Positions 10,180 through 19,195 of a stretch of DNA of 64,000 bases are shown one piece after another. Every line of letters begins with the position of its first letter. Positions within the stretch are counted from its first letter, which is position 1. The position numbers were made by a program, and so were the translations under genes. This DNA comes from Deinococcus indicus (GTDB lineage: Bacteria; Deinococcota; Deinococci; Deinococcales; Deinococcaceae). The notes beneath the pieces are model-generated. The model was not told where the DNA came from. It was given only the letters and a program-made list of their open reading frames with translations, and made no database searches. The stretch is from positions 62,001 through 126,000 of the forward strand of contig NZ_NHMK01000010.1 in the NCBI RefSeq assembly GCF_002198095.1, given 5' to 3'.

Positions 10180-11154
10180 ATGCGCGCACTCACCTGCACT
10201 GCCTTCGACCAGCCCGAAACCCTGACCGTCCTCGACACGCCCACCCCCGCCCCCGCGCCCGGCGAGGTGACCATCGAGGTCCACGCCGCCGGCGTGAATT
10301 ACCCCGACGCGCTGATGGTCATGGGCCAGTATCAGGTGCGCCCCCCGCTGCCGTTCACGCCGGGCGCGGAGGCCGCCGGGATCATCACCGCCGTCGGCGA
10401 GGGCGTGCGCGGCCTGAGCGTCGGCCAGCGGGTCGCGGCGTTCACCGGGACCGGCGCGTTCGCCACGCACCTGAACGCTCCGGCCGCCGCGGTCATGCCC
10501 CTGCCGGACGGCATGGACCTCGGCGTGGCCGCCACGCTGCCGCTGGCGTACGGCACGGTCATGCACGCCCTGATCGACCGTGGGCAGGTCAGGGCCGGCG
10601 AGACCCTGTTGGTCCTGGGGGCCGCCGGGGGCGTGGGACTGGCCGCCATCATGATCGGCAAGGCGCTCGGCGCGCGCGTGATCGCCGCTGCCAGCACCGA
10701 CGAGAAACTCGAACTGGCCCGCCAGCACGGCGCGGACGAGGTCATCAACTACGAACAGACCGACCTGAAGGACGCCCTGAAAGCATTGAGCGGCAAACAG
10801 GGCGTGGACGTGATCCTCGACCCCGTCGGTGACCGCTGGGCCGAGAGTGCCTTCCGCAGCGTCGCGTGGGGCGGCCGGTACCTCGTGATCGGCTTCGCCG
10901 GCGGCGAGATCCCGCGCCTGCCGCTGAACCTGCCGCTCCTGAAGGGCGCGTCGGTCGTGGGTGTGTTCTGGGGCGAGTTCGCGCGCCGCGACCCTGCCGG
11001 GAACGCCCGCAACCTCGCCCGGCTGGCCGGCTGGGTCATGGACGGCACGGTGCGGCCACTGGTCAGCGAACGCTACACCCTGGAGGACGGCCCGCGCGCC
11101 ATGCGGGACCTGCTGGAACGCCGCGTGACCGGTAAAGTGATCATCACGCCGTGA
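10180..11154 (+). CDS. Zinc-independent quinone oxidoreductase (MDR family, NADPH)
   Basis: Start at the ATG at 10180, preceded by CTGGAGGAATCCCC; 324 aa. It is a medium-chain dehydrogenase/reductase without the zinc ligands: GroES-like N-terminal half (HAAGVNYPDALMVMGQYQ, PFTPGAEAAGIITAVGEGV) and a Rossmann half with LGAAGGVGLA. The family reduces quinones or enones with NADPH. It overlaps the MerR regulator by four bases (GTGA) and is divergent from the acyl-CoA dehydrogenase. An acyl-chain or enoyl substrate would suit that context, but this is not shown by the sequence. Confidence 0.85.
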   Translation: MRALTCTAFDQPETLTVLDTPTPAPAPGEVTIEVHAAGVNYPDALMVMGQYQVRPPLPFTPGAEAAGIITAVGEGVRGLSVGQRVAAFTGTGAFATHLNAPAAAVMPLPDGMDLGVAATLPLAYGTVMHALIDRGQVRAGETLLVLGAAGGVGLAAIMIGKALGARVIAAASTDEKLELARQHGADEVINYEQTDLKDALKALSGKQGVDVILDPVGDRWAESAFRSVAWGGRYLVIGFAGGEIPRLPLNLPLLKGASVVGVFWGEFARRDPAGNARNLARLAGWVMDGTVRPLVSERYTLEDGPRAMRDLLERRVTGKVIITP

Positions 11155-11624
11155 CCGACCCGACCCCACCCCAGCCCGACCCGACCCCGACCTTCTACAC
11201 GACCGCCGAACTGGCCCGCGAGGCCGGCGTCACCCGCCGCACCGTCATGCACTACGCGGAGCTGAACCTCCTGACGCCCGATCAGGTGACCGCGTCCGGC
11301 CGGGCGCTGTACGGCCCGTACTCACTGCGGCTGCTGCGCGACCTGATCGACCTGCGCGCCCTGGGCATGACCCTGGAGGAAGCGCGGGACATGGTTATCC
11401 TGCGCCGCGCCACCCACGACATTCACGGTCACTACCGCCGGGACTGGACCCGCGCCGACATCCCCCTCGACGACACCCGCCTGAAAGCCCTGCACACCCG
11501 CCTGCGCGCCATCAACGCCGCCTTCGAGCGGCAGGCGAACAACATGGCCCGCTTCGACCGCTGGCTCACCAAACGTTTCACCGGGGGCGACCTGCCCGAC
11601 CCGACCCCCGACGCGAACGGATAA
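11151..11624 (+). CDS. MerR-family transcriptional regulator
   Basis: A 157-aa protein with a MerR winged helix at the N-terminus: YTTAELAREAGVTRRTVMHYAELNLL (about residues 14-39), then the second wing/helix around YGPYSLRLLRDLIDLRALGMTLEEARDMV. The C-terminal half is helical and has no cysteine cluster, so metal or SoxR-type redox sensing is unlikely. An acyl-CoA or small-organic ligand is possible. Translation is coupled to the oxidoreductase (GTGA overlap) and a strong terminator follows at 11634. It probably acts on the direct repeats at 10073-10107, controlling both this operon and the acyl-CoA dehydrogenase. Confidence 0.85.
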   Translation: MTDPTPPQPDPTPTFYTTAELAREAGVTRRTVMHYAELNLLTPDQVTASGRALYGPYSLRLLRDLIDLRALGMTLEEARDMVILRRATHDIHGHYRRDWTRADIPLDDTRLKALHTRLRAINAAFERQANNMARFDRWLTKRFTGGDLPDPTPDANG

Positions 11625-11633
11625 GCAGCAGGA

Positions 11634-11670
11634 GGGCGGCGTCCGGGTGCGAAACACCCGGACGCCGCCC
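11634..11670 (+). terminator. Rho-independent-type hairpin
   Basis: Perfect 16-bp stem GGGCGGCGTCCGGGTG / CACCCGGACGCCGCCC with loop CGAAA, nine bases after the MerR stop. The following bases (TGGTCTGTTC) are only moderately T-rich. Confidence 0.85.
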
Positions 11671-11722
11671 TGGTCTGTTCAGAGGCCCTGAAGCGCCCAC
11701 CCGGCGGCCCTGAACTTGGCCG

Positions 11723-11863
11723 TCATACGGACTGCCGTTTGTTTCGCCGGCAATCCGGAATCGCACCGGATTGCCGGCTCCACGTCCGGAGGGGCGTTTC
11801 TCTCCAACTCGCTTCGCTCGGACCCAGCGGGCTTTGCAGCCCATTCAATCGGAGTCCGTATCA
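11723..11863 (-). repeat. Dispersed palindromic repeat, copy B (~140 bp)
   Basis: Inverted relative to copy A (7358). The plus strand reads TCATACGGACTG at the left and GGAGTCCGTATCA at the right, with the same internal blocks (CAATCCGG, GTCCGGAGGGGCGTTTCTC, GCTTTGCAGCCCATTCAATC). Its right-hand three bases (11861-11863) are the stop codon of the molybdenum-subunit gene, so the element ends inside the coding frame. Confidence 0.85.
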
Positions 11864-14068
11864 GTCGTCCCAGCCGGCCAGGATCTTATCGAGCGTGATG
11901 GGGAAGTCCCGCACGCGCACGCCCGTGGCGTTGTACACGGCGTTCGCGACGGCCGCGCCGACGCCGCTGATGCCCAGTTCCCCGAGGCCCTTGGCGCGCA
12001 GGGGGCTGGAGGCGTCGTCGAGTTCGTCGAGGAAGATGACGTCCATGTCGGGAATGTCCGCGTGGACCGGCACGTGGTACTCACCGAGGTCGTGGTTCAC
12101 GAACAGGCCCAGGTCGTGGTCCACGTGCAGTTCCTCCATGAGGGCCGACCCGATGCCCATGGTCATGCCGCCCAGGCACTGGCTGCGGGCCGTGACGGGG
12201 TTCAGGATGCGGCCGGCCCCGACGACGCTCAGGGCGCGGTTCACGCGGATCTCGGCGGTGTGGGCGTTCACGCGGACCTCCACGAAATGCGCGCCGAAGC
12301 CTGCCTGAGCGAACTGCTCGTCGAGATCGCCGTACGTCATGCTGCCGGTGGCACTGACGCCCTCTTTGCCGGCCAGTTCGCTCAGTTCGGTGCATTCGGC
12401 GCCCTGCCAGACCTTGCCGCTCCGGAACACAGCGTCCGCGTACGGGTAGCCGGCCTGTTTCGCGAGGTCGCGGCGCAGGGCGTCGCAGGCGGCGTAAACG
12501 CCGGCGGACGCGCTGTTCGCGCCCCAGGAGCCGCCGGAGCCGCTGGACGCCGGGTACTCGCTGTCGCCCAGGCGGACCTGCACCTGTTCCAGAGTCAGGC
12601 CCAGCATCTCGGCGGCGACCTGCCCGAGGATGGTGTAACTGCCGGTGCCGATGTCGGTCATCTGCGTCTCGACGGTCAGGGTGCCGCCGGGTTCGAGGCG
12701 GACGGTCGCGCCGGACGGTTTGACGAGGTTCGTGCGGAACGCGGAGGCCACGCCGTACCCGATCAGCCACTCGCCTTCCTGTCGTTCGCGGGGCGTGCGG
12801 GGGCGGCCGTCCCAGCCGAAGGCCCTGGCGCCGGTCCGCAGCGCCTGCGCGAGCTTGCGGGACGAGAACGGCCGTTTCGGGCCTTTCTCCGGGTCGAACT
12901 GCACGTCGTTCATCAGGCGCAGTTCGACCGGATCCACGCCCAGTTTCTCGGCAAGTTCGTCCATCGCGCCCTCGATGGCGAGCATCCCGACGGCCTCGCC
13001 GGGGGCGCGCATGGACGCGCCGGGCGGCAGGTCCAGTTCGGACTGACGGGTGCGGATCTGGCGGTTCGGGCCGGCGTACAGGTATTTCGTCTGTTCGCAG
13101 GCGGGTTCGCTGTCCCCGCCGGGCAGGTTGCCGGTCCAGGTGTCGTGCCCGACGGCCGAGAGGTTTCCGGCGTGGTCCGCGCCGAGCCGGACGCGCTGGA
13201 TGGTCGCGGCGCGGTGCGAGGTGTTGTTGAAGATCAGCGGGCGTTGCAGCGCTGTCTTGACCGGGCGGCCCAGCACCCTCGCGGCGGCGGCCGACAGCAC
13301 GGCGTCCGAGAAGAACAGCAGTTTCGTCCCGAAGCCCCCGCCCACGTACGCGCTGATCACGCGGACGTTCTTCTGCGGCACCTTCAGCGTCATGGCCAGC
13401 CCGCGCTTGACCCAGTGGACGACCTGATGCGCGGTGTGCACGGTCAGCTCCTCGCCTTCCCAGTGGGCGATGGTGGCGTGCGGTTCCATCGGCGCCTGCG
13501 ACTGGTCCGGCGTGGTGTAGGTCAGGTCGACCGTCACGGCGGCCGCGCCGAAGGCTTCCTCGAAGTCGCCGACCACGCTGTCGGCGGCATCGTCCGGTTC
13601 CTTGCCTTCCTCCAGGGTGTCAGCCAGGGTGAACTGGCCGGGCGTGACGTCGTACGTGACCCGGATCAGGTGCGCGGCGGCACGCGCCTGCTCGAAGGTT
13701 TCTGCGACCACGAACGCGACCGCCTGGTGGTAGTGGCGGATCTCGGGACCGGCCAGTTGCGGCGAGGCGTCCTCCTGCTGCGGGACGGGCGTGTCGGACG
13801 CGCCCTGGGCGGGCATGTTCTCGTGCGTGAGGACCAGCAGCACGCCCGGCGCGGCCTCGGCGGCGGCGGTGTCGATGGCCGTGATCCGCCCCCGGGCGAC
13901 GCCCGCACCGAGCACGAAGCCGTACGTGGGCGCCTCGGGCAGCCTGTACTCGTAGGCGTAGGGGGCCTGTCCCGTGACCTTCAGCGGCCCCTCGATGCGG
14001 GTGTGGGGGCGGGTGACGACGCGTTCCTGATCGATGGGGTTGGTCGTGGCGGGCTGGTCGAACTTCAT
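11861..14068 (-). CDS. Molybdopterin-binding subunit of an aldehyde oxidoreductase (PaoC/YagR-like)
   Basis: A 735-aa large subunit of the xanthine dehydrogenase/aldehyde oxidoreductase family, close in length to PaoC (about 732). Moco-domain motifs include [20 protein letters not shown], a Gly/Ser-rich loop around [15 protein letters not shown], and the catalytic-glutamate motif GLGELGISG near the C-terminus. It would hydroxylate aldehydes or heterocycles to acids using water. Order on the minus strand is 2Fe-2S, FAD, Mo, each overlapping by four bases, the paoABC layout. The TGA stop is contributed by the end of repeat copy B. A paralogous operon lies at 56186-59990. Confidence 0.88.
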   Translation of the reverse strand: MKFDQPATTNPIDQERVVTRPHTRIEGPLKVTGQAPYAYEYRLPEAPTYGFVLGAGVARGRITAIDTAAAEAAPGVLLVLTHENMPAQGASDTPVPQQEDASPQLAGPEIRHYHQAVAFVVAETFEQARAAAHLIRVTYDVTPGQFTLADTLEEGKEPDDAADSVVGDFEEAFGAAAVTVDLTYTTPDQSQAPMEPHATIAHWEGEELTVHTAHQVVHWVKRGLAMTLKVPQKNVRVISAYVGGGFGTKLLFFSDAVLSAAAARVLGRPVKTALQRPLIFNNTSHRAATIQRVRLGADHAGNLSAVGHDTWTGNLPGGDSEPACEQTKYLYAGPNRQIRTRQSELDLPPGASMRAPGEAVGMLAIEGAMDELAEKLGVDPVELRLMNDVQFDPEKGPKRPFSSRKLAQALRTGARAFGWDGRPRTPRERQEGEWLIGYGVASAFRTNLVKPSGATVRLEPGGTLTVETQMTDIGTGSYTILGQVAAEMLGLTLEQVQVRLGDSEYPASSGSGGSWGANSASAGVYAACDALRRDLAKQAGYPYADAVFRSGKVWQGAECTELSELAGKEGVSATGSMTYGDLDEQFAQAGFGAHFVEVRVNAHTAEIRVNRALSVVGAGRILNPVTARSQCLGGMTMGIGSALMEELHVDHDLGLFVNHDLGEYHVPVHADIPDMDVIFLDELDDASSPLRAKGLGELGISGVGAAVANAVYNATGVRVRDFPITLDKILAGWDD

Positions 14069-15039
14069 TTCTGCCCTCCGGTGGTGCTGTGCTCCTCCAG
14101 CACGGCGCTCAGGGTGCGGCGCAGCAGCGGGACCTTAAAGGCGTTCTGTTCGGTGGGTCGGGCGTCCGCGAAGGCGGCGTCGATCACGGCGCGCGCGCGG
14201 GCGACCGGTCCGGCGTCGGCGGCGGCCTTCTCGGCGGCCGGATCACGCCACGGGCGGGGCGCGACCCCACCGAACGCGAAGCGGGACTCCCGGCCGTTCA
14301 GGATCGCCGCGACCGACACCAGTGCAAAGGCGTACGACGCGCGGTCGCGGACCTTGCGGTACACGTGCGTGCCGCCGGGTGGGGGCGGCAGCGTGACGCC
14401 CGTGATGAGTTCCCCGGCTTCCAGCGTAGTTTCGAGGTGGGGCGTGTCGCCCGGCAGGCGGTAGAAGTCGTCCAGCGCCAGGGTGCGCTCGGTGCCGTCG
14501 GCCTTCAGGGTGTTCACGGTCGCGTCGAGCACGCGCAGCGCGACTGCCATATCAGACGGGTGCTGCGCGATGCAGGCGTCGGACGTGCCGATCACGGCCA
14601 GCGGGCGGCTCAGGCCGGTCAGGGCCGCGCAGCCGCTGCCGGGCTCGCGTTTGTTGCAGGGCAGGTTGGTGTCGTAGAAGTACGGGCAGCGCGCCCGTTG
14701 CAGCAGGTTCCCGCCGGTCGTGGCCTTGTTGCGGATCTGCCCGGACGCACCGGCCACGATGGCGCGCGAGAGCACCGCGTAGTCGGCCCGCACGCGCGGG
14801 TGGCTGGCGAGGTCGGTGTTCGTGACGAGTGCGCCCACGTGCAGGCCCCCGTCCGCGGTGTCCGTGACCGCGTTCAGTTCCAGCCGGTTGATGTCCACGA
14901 GGTGCGCGGGCCGCTCAATGTCCAGTTTCATCAGGTCGAGCAGGTTGGTGCCGCCCGCGATGAACTTGGCGCCCTCGGCCAGGGTCGCCCCGGCGGCGGC
15001 CTGCGGCGTGGCCGCCCGTTCGTACGTGAAGGCCCTCAC
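14065..15039 (-). CDS. FAD-binding subunit of the aldehyde oxidoreductase (PaoB/YagS-like)
   Basis: The frame is open far upstream, but family similarity begins at [13 protein letters not shown], so I place the start at the GTG at 15039, overlapping the 2Fe-2S gene stop (GTGA); this gives 324 aa. FAD-domain motifs are [15 protein letters not shown] and [20 protein letters not shown] cysteine-containing insertion ([21 protein letters not shown]) resembles the [4Fe-4S] insertion known in PaoB and absent from ordinary CO-dehydrogenase medium subunits. The protein would relay electrons between the iron-sulfur subunit and the acceptor. Confidence 0.86.
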   Translation of the reverse strand: MRAFTYERAATPQAAAGATLAEGAKFIAGGTNLLDLMKLDIERPAHLVDINRLELNAVTDTADGGLHVGALVTNTDLASHPRVRADYAVLSRAIVAGASGQIRNKATTGGNLLQRARCPYFYDTNLPCNKREPGSGCAALTGLSRPLAVIGTSDACIAQHPSDMAVALRVLDATVNTLKADGTERTLALDDFYRLPGDTPHLETTLEAGELITGVTLPPPPGGTHVYRKVRDRASYAFALVSVAAILNGRESRFAFGGVAPRPWRDPAAEKAAADAGPVARARAVIDAAFADARPTEQNAFKVPLLRRTLSAVLEEHSTTGGQK

Positions 15040-15662
15040 TGGCCAACTCCGTTCTGCGCGGCTCCAGGCTGCGCGGTGCCGTTCTGGGAGGCTCCGTTCT
15101 GGGAGGCGTGGACCTCGCTGACGGCCGCGATGATGTTCGGGTACGCGGCGCAGCGGCAGAGGTTGCCGCTCAGGCGTTCGCGCAGTTCGTCGGCGCTGAA
15201 GCGCACGTCGTCCAGGTCGGCAGTGACGTGGCTGGGCACGCCGCGCGCGATCTCGTCGAGCGTGCCCACCGAGGAGCACAGCTGCCCCGGCGTGCAGTAC
15301 CCGCACTGGTAGCCGTCGTGACGGATGAAGGCGTCCTGAAGCGGGTGAAGGTCGTCGGGCGTGCCCAGTCCCTCAATGGTCGTGACGGCCTGACCGTCGT
15401 GCATGACGGCCAGCGTCAGGCAGCTCAGGACGCGCTGGCCGTCCAGCAGGACCGTGCAGGCCCCGCACTGGCCGTGGTCGCAGCCTTTCTTGGTGCCGGT
15501 CAGGTGCAGGTGCTCGCGCAGCGTGTCGAGCAGCGAGACGCGCGGGTCCAGTTCAAGGGTGCGTTCCTGGCCGTTGACGGTGAGGGTGACGGGCAGGGTC
15601 GCCGGGACCGGCTGGGGCCCTTCCGAGGGGGCGGCTCCCTGGGGAGCGGTGGGTGGGGTCAT
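15036..15662 (-). CDS. 2Fe-2S subunit of the aldehyde oxidoreductase (PaoA/YagT-like)
   Basis: A 208-aa small subunit with both [2Fe-2S] sites: plant-type ferredoxin ligands in [18 protein letters not shown] and C-terminal helical ligands in [10 protein letters not shown] and [12 protein letters not shown]. The N-terminal ~35 residues are Pro/Ala-rich and lack a twin-arginine signal, so unlike E. coli PaoA the complex is probably cytoplasmic. GGAGGAACCACC precedes the ATG. It is the first gene of the operon. A C-terminal Asn/Gly/Ala low-complexity tail (repeats of QNG) is unusual. Confidence 0.88.
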   Translation of the reverse strand: MTPPTAPQGAAPSEGPQPVPATLPVTLTVNGQERTLELDPRVSLLDTLREHLHLTGTKKGCDHGQCGACTVLLDGQRVLSCLTLAVMHDGQAVTTIEGLGTPDDLHPLQDAFIRHDGYQCGYCTPGQLCSSVGTLDEIARGVPSHVTADLDDVRFSADELRERLSGNLCRCAAYPNIIAAVSEVHASQNGASQNGTAQPGAAQNGVGQ

Positions 15663-16072
15663 CGGTGGTTCCTCCGTGAAAGGGCGCGCCGGTGGGCGGC
15701 GCGGCTGGCAGCAGCATGAGCGGTGGACGCGCCGGGCACGCGGGAGTTTCGTGAAGTGCTGTTCATGGTCGCGCCCGTCGGGGCGTGTGGTCCAGGAACC
15801 AGGAGGCTGTCAGGAGATGGGCCGGCAGGCTTTTCACATGAATTAGAAGTTGAATATTAGATAGGTGAGCCACATTATGAGTGGTTTTTCACTTCATGCT
15901 CGTCTGAATGTGGGATTTTTCTCGCTCCGGGGGTATCCGGCTTCATGTGAGAAGCGTGTAAGAAAGCTGTCATTAAGGTGAAGCCGTGTAACAGGTGCCG
16001 TGTGGAACCGCAACAGGGACCGCCCCGAAACGACCACGCAAGTTCCGAAGCCACCTCATTTCAAGGAGATCC
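15663..16072. promoter_or_regulatory. AT-richer divergent intergenic region with promoter candidate
   Basis: 410 bases without a gene, clearly AT-richer than its surroundings from about 15830 to 15985. TTGAAT (15850-15855) and ATTATG (15874-15879) with an 18-base spacer form a plausible plus-strand promoter for the surface-protein gene at 16073, leaving a ~190-base leader. No convincing riboswitch-like structure was recognised. The promoter for the minus-strand oxidoreductase operon should lie in the GC-rich part near 15700. Confidence 0.4.
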
Positions 16073-18880
16073 ATGAAACACCACGTATTACTGTTGGCTG
16101 CTTTCCTCTCGCTGGGGGTCGCCTCTGCGGCCGGCACGAGAGCCGGCACGCAGATCACCAACCAGGCGAGCGCCGCCTACCGCGACTCCACCGGCACCAG
16201 GCTGGACGCGAACAGCAACCAGGTCAGCACGCTGGTCAAGCAGGTCGGTGGGGTCACCATCTCGCCCGACGGCACTCCCAGCGCCCCCGGTCAGCAGCAG
16301 CAGGCCGTTCCCGGCGCCGAGGTGGTCTTCCCGTACACGCTGACGAACACCGGTAACGGCACGGACTCCTTCCTGGTGGACACCATGGTGGACTCCAGCG
16401 TGACCAACACCGTCGCGCCCGCCACGCGCGTCGTGTACATCGACGCCAACGGCGACGGCATCCTGCAACCCGGTGAACGCGTCGCCCTGCCGCAGAGCGG
16501 CGGCAAGTCCGTGTTCCAGAACGTGCCCGCCGACAGCCCCGTGAAGTTCTTCGTGGTGCTGCAGGTCCCTGCGAACGCCACGAGCGTCAACAAGGTCATC
16601 ACGCAGCCCACCGCTGCCAGCACCTTCGACGCCAGCAAGACCGACGGCGTGAGCGGCAGCACCAACTACGCCCAGGTCAACGTCGTGCAGGACGCCGTCC
16701 TGAGCGTCAGCAAGAGCGTCGTGTCCACCACCACCGAATCCAACGGTGACCTGACCGTCGTGTACCGCGTGCAGTCCACGAACACCGGCACGCAGGCCGC
16801 CAGCAACGTCATCCTGGCCGACGACATCATCAGCGCCGCCAGCACCCTGCCCACCGGCTCGGTCGTCGTGGCCGGCAGCGCCGCCATCTCCCCCACCACC
16901 GGCACGGTTACGTACCCCAACACCGACGGCGACAGCAACGCCAGCGATCAGGTTCAGGCCGTGTTCGGCAGCGTCGCGCCCGGCCAGTCGGTGCAGCTGA
17001 CCTTCACGGTCACCATCCCGGCGTCGGCGGCGCCCACCAGCGGCCAGAACCCGTACTCGAACGTCGCGACCGTCACGTACACCGGCTCGACCGGCACGAC
17101 CACCACGACCTCCTCGAACACCGCCGACGTGACCAAGGCCGCCACGGCCGCCGTCGCCATCGGCCCGAACGGCGACCCGCTCGGCGCGGCCGACACCACC
17201 GTCGGCGCCGCGTACACGACCGCCGAGGGCCTGACCGTCACGCCCGACAACGCCGACACGCAGACCGTGGCGTCCCTGGCGGCCGGCAGCAGCGTGACCT
17301 TCGCGCAGTCGGTGCGCAACACCGGCAACAGCACCGACGTGTTCGACTTCACGGTGGCCCTGTCGGACCTGCCGGCCGGCACGACCGTCGACCTGCTGCG
17401 TGACGGCGTGCCGCTGCCCGACTCGGACGGCGACGGCGTGCCGGACAGCGGTCCCCTGGCGCCCGGTCAGACGGCCGTGATTCAGGTGCGGGTGCGCCCG
17501 CCCGCCCAGGGCGGCGCGGACGCCAACGGCGGCAGCGTCGTCGTGACGGCCACCAGTTCGGTGGACACCAGCAAGAAGGACACCACCACCAACCGCATCG
17601 GGACGGTCACGGCGCCCAGCGTCAGCATCGGCGACACCAGCGGCAACAACGGCGGCACGCCCGCCACGCCCGCCAACCAGTCCGTGCTGCCCGGCGCGCA
17701 GGCCGTGTTCCCCATGGAAGTCGGCAACAACGGCGCGCAGCCCGACAACTACAACCTGAGCGGCACCGTGACCTTCCCCACCAGCAGCGGCAACGTGCCG
17801 GTGACGGTCGTGTACTACAAGGACCTCGACGGCGACGGCGTGCTCGACCCGAACGAACTGGCCGCCGGCCCCATCACGAACACCGGCACCATCCAGCCCG
17901 GACAGGAAATCAAGCTGCTGGCCGTCGTGAACACCCCCGACAGCGCCCTGCCCGGCCCGGTGACCGTCACCCAGACGGCGCAGAGCCCGGTCACGAACAC
18001 CAGCGGCACCGACACCAACAACACCGTCACCGTGCTCCAGGAGTACGACGTGGCCCTCACGCCCGACCGCAGCGGCACGACCACCAGCCCCGGCACGGCC
18101 CTGTACGAGCACCAGCTGCGCAACGAGGGCAACACCTCCTTCGGCCCGGCGGACCTGTCGTTCACGGGCACCCCGGCCGGCGCCACGAGCGGCTGGACGT
18201 ACCTGTACTCCTTCGACGGCACGACCTTCTTCGCGTCCATCGGCGCGGCGTTCAGCGACGCGGCCGCCCGCAACCTGCTGGGCAGCGTCAGTCCCGCCAC
18301 CCTCGATCCGGGCGAGCAGGTCACGCTGTCGGTCAAGGTCAACGTGCCGGCCGGCGCGCCCACCGAGAGCGTCAACCAGCTGAGCCTGACGGCCGCGACC
18401 ACGCCCGCTTCGCCTGCCACTGGCGCCGTGCTGCGCGACCCGACCGGCAACCCCGCCCGCGTGACCGACACCACCCGCGTGGTCGGCGGCAAACTGGCAA
18501 TCAACAAGAGCGTGGACAACTGCGGCGTGCTGCTCAGCTGCAACACCGTCACCAGCGGCGCGGACGCCTTCCCCGGCGAGTACCTGCGTTACACCCTGAA
18601 CGCCCGTAACCTGTCCACCGAGACCCTGACGGAAGTGGTGCTGCGCGACACCGTGCCCGCCAACACCGTCCTGGCTGGCGTGACTGGACCCACGAACGGC
18701 TTCTACCGCGTCGCCGGCGGCAGCTGGACGGCCGTGGCGACCGCGCCCGTCGCCCAGACGGCCGGCACGCTGGTGGAGTTCGCGGTGGACACGAACAGCA
18801 ACGGCGTGATCGATGTCAACGAGACCAGCCTGAGCAGCGGCGCGGACGTGACCTTCACCATGACGGTCCGCGTGAACTGA
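16073..18880 (+). CDS. Secreted DUF11-repeat surface protein, 935 aa
   Basis: Start at the ATG at 16073 (TCAAGGAGATCC ahead). A Sec signal (MKHHVLLLAAFLSLGVASAA) is followed by the motif GTQITNQASAAY, also found at the start of the 19196 product. The rest is Thr/Gly/Asn/Asp-rich beta-sandwich repeats of DUF11 type: several units with TLTNTGNGTDSF-like and VRNTGNSTDVFDFTV-like strands, and calcium-loop-like segments DANGDGILQPGE, DSDGDGVPDSGP and DLDGDGVLDPNE. The final unit contains YLRYTLNARNLSTETLTEVVLRDTVP. There is no sortase or membrane anchor; cell-surface attachment in a diderm envelope is inferred. A hairpin terminator follows. Confidence 0.8.
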   Translation: MKHHVLLLAAFLSLGVASAAGTRAGTQITNQASAAYRDSTGTRLDANSNQVSTLVKQVGGVTISPDGTPSAPGQQQQAVPGAEVVFPYTLTNTGNGTDSFLVDTMVDSSVTNTVAPATRVVYIDANGDGILQPGERVALPQSGGKSVFQNVPADSPVKFFVVLQVPANATSVNKVITQPTAASTFDASKTDGVSGSTNYAQVNVVQDAVLSVSKSVVSTTTESNGDLTVVYRVQSTNTGTQAASNVILADDIISAASTLPTGSVVVAGSAAISPTTGTVTYPNTDGDSNASDQVQAVFGSVAPGQSVQLTFTVTIPASAAPTSGQNPYSNVATVTYTGSTGTTTTTSSNTADVTKAATAAVAIGPNGDPLGAADTTVGAAYTTAEGLTVTPDNADTQTVASLAAGSSVTFAQSVRNTGNSTDVFDFTVALSDLPAGTTVDLLRDGVPLPDSDGDGVPDSGPLAPGQTAVIQVRVRPPAQGGADANGGSVVVTATSSVDTSKKDTTTNRIGTVTAPSVSIGDTSGNNGGTPATPANQSVLPGAQAVFPMEVGNNGAQPDNYNLSGTVTFPTSSGNVPVTVVYYKDLDGDGVLDPNELAAGPITNTGTIQPGQEIKLLAVVNTPDSALPGPVTVTQTAQSPVTNTSGTDTNNTVTVLQEYDVALTPDRSGTTTSPGTALYEHQLRNEGNTSFGPADLSFTGTPAGATSGWTYLYSFDGTTFFASIGAAFSDAAARNLLGSVSPATLDPGEQVTLSVKVNVPAGAPTESVNQLSLTAATTPASPATGAVLRDPTGNPARVTDTTRVVGGKLAINKSVDNCGVLLSCNTVTSGADAFPGEYLRYTLNARNLSTETLTEVVLRDTVPANTVLAGVTGPTNGFYRVAGGSWTAVATAPVAQTAGTLVEFAVDTNSNGVIDVNETSLSSGADVTFTMTVRVN

Positions 18881-18888
18881 AGCCCGGC

Positions 18889-18922
18889 GGCCCGCTCCCA
18901 CCCTATTTTCAGGGAGCGGGCC
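18889..18922 (+). terminator. Rho-independent-type hairpin
   Basis: Stem GGCCCGCTCCC / GGGAGCGGGCC (11 bp) with a 12-base loop, eight bases after the stop of the 935-aa surface protein gene; followed by CTTCC. Confidence 0.8.
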
Positions 18923-19195
18923 CTTCCGGGGGCCGGGCGGCCCTCTGCGCGCCGCCCGCACTCCCCGACCCTCAACACCAGACAACGCCTGCGATTTGAC
19001 GGTTCCACCCATTTCCCGCTTCTCCTCTGTTCCGGCTGTGCCCCCTTTGACCGTTCCAGCCTGCGGCGCCCCACCCCCACGTTTCAGCCCCCCCCGCCGC
19101 ACCTGTGTCTTCCCTGCCCCGCCTGGTCGCCCTTTCTCCTTTTTCGCTTTCCCCCGACCAGCGCGGTTCCTCCTTCCACCCCAGGAGTTCCGCCC
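18923..19195. other. Pyrimidine-rich intergenic region with a direct repeat
   Basis: From about 18990 to 19190 the plus strand is overwhelmingly C and T. It includes the near-direct repeats TTTGACGGTTCCACCC (about 18996) and TTTGACCGTTCCAGCC (about 19047). No gene or clear promoter is visible; CCAGGAGTTCC at the end is the ribosome site of the next gene. Confidence 0.45.

Noticed and set aside
15040..15306. N-terminal extension of the first FAD subunit
   Set aside because: The extra residues are an Arg/Pro-rich readthrough of the 2Fe-2S gene; similarity starts at the coupled GTG at 15039.
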